In this document: positions 32,411-39,987 of the stretch, piece after piece | How positions within the stretch are numbered: the first letter of the stretch is position 1 | Layout of the letters: every line of letters begins with the position of its first letter | Assembly: GCA_965212195.1 (NCBI GenBank) | Contig: CBDBUW010000021.1 | Coordinates: 62,001 to 126,000 of the forward strand | DNA: 64,000 nucleotides | Direction: 5' to 3' | Origin: JAJCYK01 sp965212195 | Lineage (GTDB): Bacteria > Bacteroidota > Bacteroidia > Cytophagales > Cyclobacteriaceae | Program-made: the position numbers and the translations under genes | Notes under the pieces: generated by a model | Database searches by the model: none | Seen by the model: the letters and a program-made list of their open reading frames with translations, nothing else | What the model was told of the DNA's origin: nothing

Positions 32411-33145
32411 ATGGAAGAGGAAGTACAGGATTTGGAGTTAATAGACCGCTATTTATCAGGCGAAATGGATGCCCGGGATAAGCGGGCGTTTGAAACTCGA
32501 TTGCAAAGTGAGCCTGTGCTAAAGAGGAAAGTGGAGGAGATGCAGTGGCTACTGGAGGGGGTGGCTATGGGTACCCTGAAGGGTAGATTGAGGGAGTTTC
32601 ACGATTCGCTTCCCCAGGCAGAATCGGCAGACCCGCATACTGCCGATACGATGCAAATATCATGGATGCGTTACGCCGTAGCGGCTTCGTTGGCCATAGT
32701 AGCGGGCGTCACCATTTGGTGGTTTGCAGATCAAAGCTCCATAGAACAAGAATTATTTGCCCAGTACTTCGAGCCGGATCCCGGTTTAGTAACGGCCATG
32801 AGCCAGCAATCGAATTATCAATTTTACGAAGGAATGGTGGCGTACAAAAGAGGCCATTATGACGAGGCTATAGCTACCTGGGATGTTATTCTGGAAATGC
32901 AACCGCATAACGACACCTTGAACTACTACTTGGGGGTATCTTACTTGGCACAGGGCGATCAGCAAAAAGCCATTCCGTACTTAAGAAAATCTACGAAAGT
33001 ACCAGCCAGCGTATTTATGGATGAGTCCTATCACTATTTGGGCTTGGCAGCACTAAAGAACAATGACCGATCAGGGGCCATTCAAGCCTTCGAGAGAAGC
33101 GGCCTGGCTGAAAGTAAAACCATTCTTTCTCTTATTAAGGAATAA
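32411..33145 (+). CDS. Single-pass TPR protein, probable anti-sigma factor
   Basis: 244 aa. Residues 1-60 are cytoplasmic and begin LELIDRYLSGEMDARDKRAFE, the zinc-free anti-sigma-like start seen in many Bacteroidota regulators. A single membrane helix (YAVAASLAIVAGVTIWWF, residues about 87-105) is followed by an extracytoplasmic part with tetratricopeptide repeats (YEGMVAYKRGHYDEAIATWD, YYLGVSYLAQGDQQKAIPYL, YHYLGLAALKNNDRSGAIQA). It lies 6 bp after the sigma gene and 1 bp before the CHAT gene. It probably links an outside signal to the sigma factor; this is inferred from layout. Confidence 0.82.
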   Translation: MEEEVQDLELIDRYLSGEMDARDKRAFETRLQSEPVLKRKVEEMQWLLEGVAMGTLKGRLREFHDSLPQAESADPHTADTMQISWMRYAVAASLAIVAGVTIWWFADQSSIEQELFAQYFEPDPGLVTAMSQQSNYQFYEGMVAYKRGHYDEAIATWDVILEMQPHNDTLNYYLGVSYLAQGDQQKAIPYLRKSTKVPASVFMDESYHYLGLAALKNNDRSGAIQAFERSGLAESKTILSLIKE

Positions 33146-33146
33146 T

Positions 33147-36100
33147 ATGGGGAGAACATTTCACATCTCCCTGGTCATGATGTTTTGGGGTTTGTTGGTC
33201 AATGCCCAAACCGAGACCTTTCAGGGATTGGATTTGGTTCAGGATTATTTGCGAAAGGGGACATTTGACAAAGCCGAGACCGCTATAAATCAACAAATAG
33301 CCAGCTTACGTCAGGCCAAGTCTTATTCCGAACTGATCTTTTACGGTTATTTTTTAGGAAAAATTGAGCTGGAGAAAGGAAACACCGACCTAGCTATACG
33401 CAAAAGCGATGCCTTTATTGAGGACTTCAAGAAAAACGCCCAAAACCCTCATAATACTTATGAAGCATTACTGGATCTGGCTTGGCTGCACGATGAGATA
33501 GGGGATATTCAAAGAGCCTATGAAATGAATTTGGAAGCCCAGGAATACTGCTTGAGGTCCCCGGATTGCAGTAAAGAGAATCAGGGCCTGCTACAGTATA
33601 ATCTGGGTGCCAGAATCTTGGACCTGGGGAATCTGGCTCAAGCCAAGATCTATCTCCGAAATGCACTGAATCGATATCTGGAGCATCCGGGTATTACCGA
33701 GAAGCGTTTGTATCAAGCCTACAACGCCCTGGGAGCAGTGGCCTATCAAAGTTCACAAATGGACAGCGCCCTGTATTATTTTGATTTGTCTCTGGAGAAG
33801 GTGGATAACAGCGACTATTCGGTCTATGAAAAAACCCGCCAGAAGATGTACATCTACGCTAATATGGCTGATGCTTATGCGGAGCAAGGCAACATCCAAA
33901 AATCCAATCAGATGTTCAAGGATAATATTGACAACTATCAACTGATGATCGATTCCACCAGGGATCTGTCTTTAGCTTTTGAAGCCCGACGCATCATTAT
34001 GTCGTCCTGGTCGGGAATAGCTGCCAATTATTTGGAATTAGGAGATATTGAGAAAAGCTACGAAGTCTCCAAATACACCTATGAGACCCGTAAGAAATAC
34101 TTGCAGGCCTCCGATCCGGATATTATAAAATCCCTGAATGATGTGGGTGCGGCGGCAGCTCGATTGCATCGTTATGAAGAGGCGCGCAGCTATTTCCATC
34201 AAGCTATCTCCAAAATAGACAGTATCCCCGGCGACTACCTTTATCAAGACGCAGCCGCTCATTCCGAGCTGGGCAAAGTGCTCTTCCAATTGGAAGAACC
34301 TGCCGAAGGTCGGGAGTTGTTGGATAAGGCCCAGAAGCTCTACCGGCAAGCTTTGCAGGAGGACTACAATCCGCAGTTTATTATTTTCTTGAGGGAGTCA
34401 TCATTATTACATGCTCAATTCGGTGATTCTCTGTCGGCCTTGGAAACGGCGCGGTTGGTTCGCGATATTACCAGATCCAATCAAGGGGAATTCAGCTTGG
34501 CCTATTATAAGCAAACCATCAATCTAGCAGAAGTATATTTTCAGCTGAAGGACTATGCCAGGAGCTTGGAGGCTTTAGAAAATGCTCGTGAAATTAATTC
34601 CCAGCTCTTGGCTAAGAGTAATTCTTTGACGGACTCCATTCAAATACGCTCGCTAACCCCCAGAGCGGTGTTTTTACAATGCGCTGCTGAATTTCGCACT
34701 CAAACCCAAACTAATAAGCAGTTTTTGATATCGTTGTTACAAAGAATTGATCGCGCTATCAAAAATTTGGAAGTACAAAAGTCTTTTATCATCTCTACCG
34801 AAAGCATTGGGATTATTCAGTCCAACAATAAAGAACTATTTGAACTGGCAAAAGCAGTGGCGCTGAGGTTGTATGAACAAACCGGTCAGGTACAATATCT
34901 GGACCGTGTGATTTCCATGCACGAATCCAACATTTACAGCCGTATACGTAGCCGGTTAAACACCAGAAAAGCCATTACCTTCAGTGGGATACCTTCGGAA
35001 ATAAGCGTCAGGGAACAGCAACTTAAACAACGCCTCACTTCAGCCCTGGTGCAGGAGAGGCAAGACCAGCCTCATCAAATAAAGTCTTTTCTTACCGCCA
35101 ATGAGGAATGGGCGCAGCTTATGTTGGAACTGCGAACGAATTATCCCAAATATTACCATACCCGATATGCCTCAATTTTGGTACCTATGGACCAACTGGC
35201 AGTTCCACAGGGTACCACCTTGGTCCGGTATATGTTCATTGGAGAGCAGCTTTATGCTATGGTTATACACCGAAATGGAAAGCAACTCTTCAGGTTGGAC
35301 CAACACAATCTAAGGTCATTTATTGAGGATTTCAATTCAGGTACGACGGATATCCAAGAGGTATCGGATCTTCTAATAAAGCTATACCAACAATTGTGGT
35401 TGCCATTCGAAGATCAAATTGTGGGAAACAAGCTGGTCATTGTACCCGATGGGGACCTTTTTAACCTGAGTTTTGAGATGCTAACCCCCAGAAAGATCTC
35501 CAATTATCAAGATATGGCCTCGGAAAGCTTAATGTCCACTTACAGTATTTCATACAATTATAGCTCATTACTTTTGGAGGATCTTAGCAATCAATATCAC
35601 AAGGACCTGGTAGCTTTTGCGCCGGGGTTTTCCAAAAACATGAAGAACAGCTATCAAACCTCTATAAAAGATACACTGGCCTGGGACAAGACCTATCTTA
35701 CCTTATTGTCGCAGCCCTTCTCTTTGGACTTGGCGAACATGGTCCATCACTTGTACAGCGGTGAGTTGTTTATGGAAGAAAAGTCCACCGAGCGCAACTT
35801 TAAAGAGCAAGCCGGTAATCACAAGATCATACACATAGGCACACACGCGGAGTCCGACAATCACCGTCCGGAACTGTCCCGCCTCATATTTGCTAAGGAT
35901 GTCAACAGTTCGAATCTGGAAGAAGACAATTCGTTGTACGCTTACGAGATCTACAGCTGTGAACTGGGGTCGAACCTTACGGTGCTTACCGCTTGTGAAA
36001 CGGGAAGGCCCAGCTACCAGGCAGGTGAGGGCATGATTTCTTTGGCGCATGCTTTTAATTATGCGGGTAGCGAAAGTCTGCTGACCAGTTTGTGGAAGAT

Positions 36101-36389
36101 TGATGAACAATCGAGTGCTAAAATCGTGGAGATATTCTACCGCAATCTATTAAAGGGTATGGAAAAGGATGAGGCGTTGAAAGCAGCAAAGCTGGCTTAC
36201 TTGGAACAGGCCCAAGGCCGCACGGCACATCCCCAATACTGGGCGGGACTGATCATCATGGGTGATGTTTCTCCTTTGGAGTTGGATAAGAAACGGCCAT
36301 GGTGGCAAGTGGCGTTAGGTTTGCTATTAGTGACAGGTATTATAGTGGTGGTCCGTCAATTCCTGATCAAAGCCCTGTCAGAGAAGTGA
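33147..36389 (+). CDS. TPR-CHAT peptidase, membrane-anchored
   Basis: 1080 aa from the ATG at 33147, one base after the previous stop. A signal peptide (SLVMMFWGLLVNAQ) leads into some 550 residues of tetratricopeptide repeats (ALDLAWLHDEIG-type, AYNALGAVAYQSSQMDSALYYFDL, YARSLEALENAREI). A CHAT domain follows, a clan CD caspase-like peptidase, with His900 in IIHIGTHAES and Cys950 in LTVLTACETG, then GEGMISLAHAFNYAGSESLL and HPQYWAGLIIMGD. A C-terminal membrane helix (VALGLLLVTGIIVVV) is near the end. Both catalytic residues are present, so it should be active, acting outside the cytoplasm. Target unknown. Confidence 0.9.
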   Translation: MGRTFHISLVMMFWGLLVNAQTETFQGLDLVQDYLRKGTFDKAETAINQQIASLRQAKSYSELIFYGYFLGKIELEKGNTDLAIRKSDAFIEDFKKNAQNPHNTYEALLDLAWLHDEIGDIQRAYEMNLEAQEYCLRSPDCSKENQGLLQYNLGARILDLGNLAQAKIYLRNALNRYLEHPGITEKRLYQAYNALGAVAYQSSQMDSALYYFDLSLEKVDNSDYSVYEKTRQKMYIYANMADAYAEQGNIQKSNQMFKDNIDNYQLMIDSTRDLSLAFEARRIIMSSWSGIAANYLELGDIEKSYEVSKYTYETRKKYLQASDPDIIKSLNDVGAAAARLHRYEEARSYFHQAISKIDSIPGDYLYQDAAAHSELGKVLFQLEEPAEGRELLDKAQKLYRQALQEDYNPQFIIFLRESSLLHAQFGDSLSALETARLVRDITRSNQGEFSLAYYKQTINLAEVYFQLKDYARSLEALENAREINSQLLAKSNSLTDSIQIRSLTPRAVFLQCAAEFRTQTQTNKQFLISLLQRIDRAIKNLEVQKSFIISTESIGIIQSNNKELFELAKAVALRLYEQTGQVQYLDRVISMHESNIYSRIRSRLNTRKAITFSGIPSEISVREQQLKQRLTSALVQERQDQPHQIKSFLTANEEWAQLMLELRTNYPKYYHTRYASILVPMDQLAVPQGTTLVRYMFIGEQLYAMVIHRNGKQLFRLDQHNLRSFIEDFNSGTTDIQEVSDLLIKLYQQLWLPFEDQIVGNKLVIVPDGDLFNLSFEMLTPRKISNYQDMASESLMSTYSISYNYSSLLLEDLSNQYHKDLVAFAPGFSKNMKNSYQTSIKDTLAWDKTYLTLLSQPFSLDLANMVHHLYSGELFMEEKSTERNFKEQAGNHKIIHIGTHAESDNHRPELSRLIFAKDVNSSNLEEDNSLYAYEIYSCELGSNLTVLTACETGRPSYQAGEGMISLAHAFNYAGSESLLTSLWKIDEQSSAKIVEIFYRNLLKGMEKDEALKAAKLAYLEQAQGRTAHPQYWAGLIIMGDVSPLELDKKRPWWQVALGLLLVTGIIVVVRQFLIKALSEK

Positions 36390-36446
36390 TCCCTTGTTTT
36401 TGTGATGAATTATTCCAAACTTCAATTAAACTAAACACATTAAACC

Positions 36447-36737
36447 ATGCCCACTATTATAGCACGCCACCAGGTAGGCGATTTCAACACCTGGATACAA
36501 GGTCATCAAGACCGGGTTGACCTTTTCTCACCTGCTATTTCCAGTTTTCAAACTTTTCAGGATACTGAAGATCCAAATTCTGTGATCTTGGTTTTGGAAG
36601 TTACAGACGCAGAAAAGATGCAGGAGATCATTAAAGATCCGGCAAATAATGCGGTTAAAGCACGGCACACCGTGCTGGAACCCATCAATACCTACCGTCA
36701 GGTGGAAGTGCCCGCCGGTGTTGGTAATGAATCCTAG
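36447..36737 (+). CDS. Small ferredoxin-like (dimeric alpha-beta barrel) protein
   Basis: 96 aa. The pattern ARHQVGDFNTWIQGHQDR, then DTEDPNSVILVLEVTDAEKM and ARHTVLEPI follows the beta-alpha-beta layout of small antibiotic-monooxygenase-like or DUF3764-like proteins, whose members bind small molecules or have unknown roles. There is no signal peptide and no catalytic residue that can be pointed to. It starts 57 bp after the CHAT gene on the same strand and may be a read-through passenger rather than a partner. Confidence 0.65.
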   Translation: MPTIIARHQVGDFNTWIQGHQDRVDLFSPAISSFQTFQDTEDPNSVILVLEVTDAEKMQEIIKDPANNAVKARHTVLEPINTYRQVEVPAGVGNES

Positions 36738-36959
36738 CTGATCCAAGATCCGCCGAAACTTCTGGCCTGAGTGTAAACCTCAAATTTTCGTTCAAATTAT
36801 TTTGAATGCTGGGGAAGGATTTTGTCTAATCTCTCAATTAATGATACTATGGATTTGTAACTTGAAATTGGGTGGGCGGGGGGATCCCCGGGAAGATATT
36901 CACGCCTTAAGATCCGAATCAATAACCATAATTTCAGAATTTCGTTTCTAAGAATTAGC

Positions 36960-37442
36960 ATGCAACAGGTAATCATCTTTCTCTCTATATTGGCCCTGGC
37001 CTACTATCCTAAAACAGATGACCAGGTGGAGGTTGTGAAATTCGACACTCTGGAGGAAATCATGACCCGTAGCTCCAATCAGGTTGAGGTAATCAATTTT
37101 TGGGCCACCTGGTGTAAGCCTTGTATTAAGGAACTCCCTTACTTTCAAGCATTGCATACTGAAAAAGACAATGTGATAAATGTCACCTTGATTTCCCTGG
37201 ATTTTGCGGACCATCTGGATTCAAAGGTCGTTCCCTTTGTAAAGAAGAAAGGAATCACCGCCAGGGTATTATTGCTGGATGAGATCGACTATAACTCTTG
37301 GATCGACAAGGTTGATCCCAGTTGGACAGGCTCCATCCCGGCGACCCTGGTAATTGACCCACAAAGCGGAAGTAGAAAGTTCATAGAAGGTGAACTTAAG
37401 CAAGAAGAATTGGAAGAAATTATCAGAGAATTTACCAAATAA
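36960..37442 (+). CDS. TlpA-like thioredoxin-fold protein
   Basis: 160 aa. A short hydrophobic start (VIIFLSILALAYYP) may be a signal peptide. The thioredoxin fold carries VEVINFWATWCKPCIKELPY with an intact WCxxC active site and the cis-proline region GSIPATLVI. These membrane-side proteins reduce or exchange disulphides outside the cytoplasm. It is followed after 16 bp by a second thioredoxin-fold gene on the same strand, and both probably end at the terminator at 38139. Confidence 0.87.
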   Translation: MQQVIIFLSILALAYYPKTDDQVEVVKFDTLEEIMTRSSNQVEVINFWATWCKPCIKELPYFQALHTEKDNVINVTLISLDFADHLDSKVVPFVKKKGITARVLLLDEIDYNSWIDKVDPSWTGSIPATLVIDPQSGSRKFIEGELKQEELEEIIREFTK

Positions 37443-37458
37443 ACAAACCCGAAGAATT

Positions 37459-38067
37459 ATGCTTTATTTACAATCAGCCATTTTAGCTCTGCTCATGGTC
37501 TTACCCGGAGCAGATATAGCCAACGGATTAAAAGTAGGAGACCAGGCTGTAGATTTCAATTTGAAGAACATCGATGGTAAAATGATCTCGCTGCAGACCG
37601 ACAAGCAAGCAAAAGGCTATATTCTGATATTCACTTGCAACACTTGCCCTTATTCGGTAGCCTATGAGGATCGGATTATTGCGCTGCACCGGAAGTTTGC
37701 CCCTAAAGGATATCCGGTGCTGGCCATCCAACCCAATGACTCCAAGAGATCACCGGGTGACTCCTTTGATAAAATGAAAAAGAGAGCTAAGGACAAGGGA
37801 TTTCCCTTCCCTTATCTGTTAGATGAAACCCAGGAAACCACCAGTACCTACGGTGCTACCAATACCCCTCATGTATATGTTTTGAATAAGCAAGCAGATG
37901 AAACATTTAAGATCGAATATATCGGGGCTATTGACAATAATACCCGCCGTGCTGAGGACGCCACAAAGCACTATGTAAAGGCCGCCGTGGAGGGATTGCT
38001 CAAAGGTCGAAAAGTGGAGACCACCAAGACTAAGGCTATCGGGTGTACTATTAAGTGGGCGTCATAG
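37459..38067 (+). CDS. Exported peroxiredoxin/thioredoxin-like protein
   Basis: 202 aa from the ATG at 37459. A signal peptide (LYLQSAILALLMVLPGADIA) is followed by the AhpC/TSA-type fold: VGDQAVDFNLKNIDGKMISL, then the redox site FTCNTCPYSVAYEDR with a CxxC pair in place of the single peroxidatic cysteine, then LAIQPNDSKRSPGDSFDKM and the cis-proline ATNTPHVYVL. This group, with CNTCP and APxxTPHxFV-type motifs, is common in Bacteroidota, and its partner is unknown. It is second in the pair with the TlpA-like gene. Confidence 0.87.
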   Translation: MLYLQSAILALLMVLPGADIANGLKVGDQAVDFNLKNIDGKMISLQTDKQAKGYILIFTCNTCPYSVAYEDRIIALHRKFAPKGYPVLAIQPNDSKRSPGDSFDKMKKRAKDKGFPFPYLLDETQETTSTYGATNTPHVYVLNKQADETFKIEYIGAIDNNTRRAEDATKHYVKAAVEGLLKGRKVETTKTKAIGCTIKWAS

Positions 38068-38138
38068 GTAATTACGAATTGCGCCTGCCTCCCGGCTGGC
38101 AGGAAAGACGAATTACAAATGTGGAATTACGAGTTCAA

Positions 38139-38170
38139 AGATCCTGGGACTTGTTCCGGGGTCTTTTTTT
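38139..38170 (+). terminator. Terminator of the thioredoxin pair
   Basis: AGATCCTGG and CCGGGGTCT form a nine-pair stem with two or three G-T pairs, an 8-base loop, and a run of seven T residues. Between the gene and this site lie a CCTGCC/GGCAGG hairpin and ATTACGAA-type simple repeats. Confidence 0.75.
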
Positions 38171-38173
38171 ATG

Positions 38174-39754
38174 CTATAATTCCTTCTTCTTCCTAAGAAC
38201 ACACCCAGCCCTTAAATCTGAAAACTCACCCTGGTTAAGAGTGATCTGCCCGTTGACCATCACGTATTCAATGCCAGCCGGATAATGATGGGGATCTGTA
38301 AAAGTGGCACGGTCCAAGATAGTGGAGGCCTTGAAGAGCACTATGTCCGCGTAATTACCCTCCTTGATCAATCCTCGTTCGCTTAAACCCAGACGGGCAG
38401 CCGGCTGACCGGTCATTTTGTAAATCCCCGTTGGCAAATCTATCACTGCGGAGTCCCTGACATACTGCCCCAGGACCCTGGGAAAGGTGCCGTACCAACG
38501 GGGATGAGGATGCCCCATACCCGGTGCCACCAATCTGCCGTCAGAAGCGATCATGGTCATGGGGTGTTGCATAATGCGCTTCACGTCCTCGGGATCCATG
38601 GCATGAAAGATACAACGGGCGCCTCCATTTAATTGCGCTTGTATAACCAGCTCGGCACCATTGTCCAGGCTGGGCTCAAGATTCTTGGAAAGACACCAAT
38701 CCTCCAAAGTTCTACCTTCTAATTCCGGGGCCCACTCTACTTTGGCAAACTGCACCCGCTTCAGATCTGCGCCGCCCCTGTCGTTGAGCAGGTTGAAGAT
38801 AATGCCAGACTTTATACTGTCTTTCAATATGGGGTCCTGAGTCCTTTCTTGGAAGGCCTCTTGACCGCCTGCTCTGCACCAAGGCGGGATCAATACGGAG
38901 ATCCCGGTATGACTGGCGGGATATGGATATTGATCCATCATCACATCGATGCCTACTGCTCGAGCGGAATCGACCATGGCTAAGGTAACTACGCTTTTTC
39001 CCCACATGGGTTTGCCCATCACCTTGTGGTGGGTGAGCACGATTGGAATATCAGCTTCCCGACCAATCACCATGGCTTCATATACGGCATCGATCAAACC
39101 CAGTCCTTCTTCTCGCAAGTGTGAAGTATAGATCCCCTGGTGTTCCGCAGCCACCCGGGATAGTTCAATGATCTCCGGGGTCTTGGAAAAAGTACCGGGT
39201 AAGTACTTCAAACCTGTGGAGAGGCCATAAGCACCCTGAGCCATGGCCTGAGCCACCAGCTTTTTCATCTCTTCCAATTCTTCCACTGAAGGGTCTCGGT
39301 CTTCCAGCCCCATCACCTGCCGTCGCACGGTATTATGTCCCACCAGATAGGCTACATTCATGCCGGTGCTAATGATTTCCAAACTGTCCAAGTGACCTCC
39401 AAGGGGCCAGGGTCCTCCGCCATCGGGACCCCCCAGAGCAGTGGTCACCCCTTGTCGCAGCATACTTTCGCATTCCGGCAGATTATAAATAGGGTCCAGG
39501 TGTGCATGTAAATCAATAAATCCAGGAGATACCTCCAAACCTTGAGCATCGATATGCTGCTTGGCAGAGAACGCGCTTAAATCACCGATAGTAACAATTT
39601 TTTTTCCAACGATGCCCAGGTCTTCAATCTGAGGTGCATCTCCATTTCCGCGATGAACATTTCCATTTGAAATGATCAAATCGTACTCCATGCTAGAGGT
39701 GCATGCTGTTGATAGCAGGAGCAGCGCGCTTGCTATCCATTGAGTTTTTGACAT
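38174..39754 (-). CDS. D-aminoacylase-like amidohydrolase, lipoprotein
   Basis: 526 aa. A signal with a lipobox (SALLLLSTACTSS) anchors it. The composite beta-sandwich plus TIM barrel is that of the N-acyl-D-amino-acid deacylase/dihydroorotase-like group: YDLIISNGNVHRGNGDAPQI at the start, metal site PGFIDLHAHLDP, then GQGVTTAL-type (RQGVTTALGGPDGGG), LVGHNTVRRQVMG, TSHLREEGLG and IVLTHHKVMG, and late MIASDGRLVAPGMG. Such enzymes remove N-acyl groups from D-amino acids. It converges on the thioredoxin pair. Confidence 0.88.
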   Translation of the reverse strand: MSKTQWIASALLLLSTACTSSMEYDLIISNGNVHRGNGDAPQIEDLGIVGKKIVTIGDLSAFSAKQHIDAQGLEVSPGFIDLHAHLDPIYNLPECESMLRQGVTTALGGPDGGGPWPLGGHLDSLEIISTGMNVAYLVGHNTVRRQVMGLEDRDPSVEELEEMKKLVAQAMAQGAYGLSTGLKYLPGTFSKTPEIIELSRVAAEHQGIYTSHLREEGLGLIDAVYEAMVIGREADIPIVLTHHKVMGKPMWGKSVVTLAMVDSARAVGIDVMMDQYPYPASHTGISVLIPPWCRAGGQEAFQERTQDPILKDSIKSGIIFNLLNDRGGADLKRVQFAKVEWAPELEGRTLEDWCLSKNLEPSLDNGAELVIQAQLNGGARCIFHAMDPEDVKRIMQHPMTMIASDGRLVAPGMGHPHPRWYGTFPRVLGQYVRDSAVIDLPTGIYKMTGQPAARLGLSERGLIKEGNYADIVLFKASTILDRATFTDPHHYPAGIEYVMVNGQITLNQGEFSDLRAGCVLRKKKEL

Positions 39755-39987
39755 AACTTATTTTTGAGGGTGGTTAGATGCTCCATCAATATAATCAAAT
39801 ACTATTTCCTATAACCAATTAGTAATTGTCGAAAGGAACGAATAGCTGTTTTAGTATCATTAGGGGAAATTCAAGCCACCAAATTGAGATTGGTAGTGGA
39901 AAATCGGTATTTTGCCCCAAAATTGTCAGCATGAGCTTGAATTGCTGAACCCACATTACTGATTACTTAAACTTAATGCATTCCTGA

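Noticed and set aside
38055..38285. 76-codon open frame across the thioredoxin terminator
   Set aside because: Covers a palindromic repeat, a terminator and the antisense of the D-aminoacylase gene.
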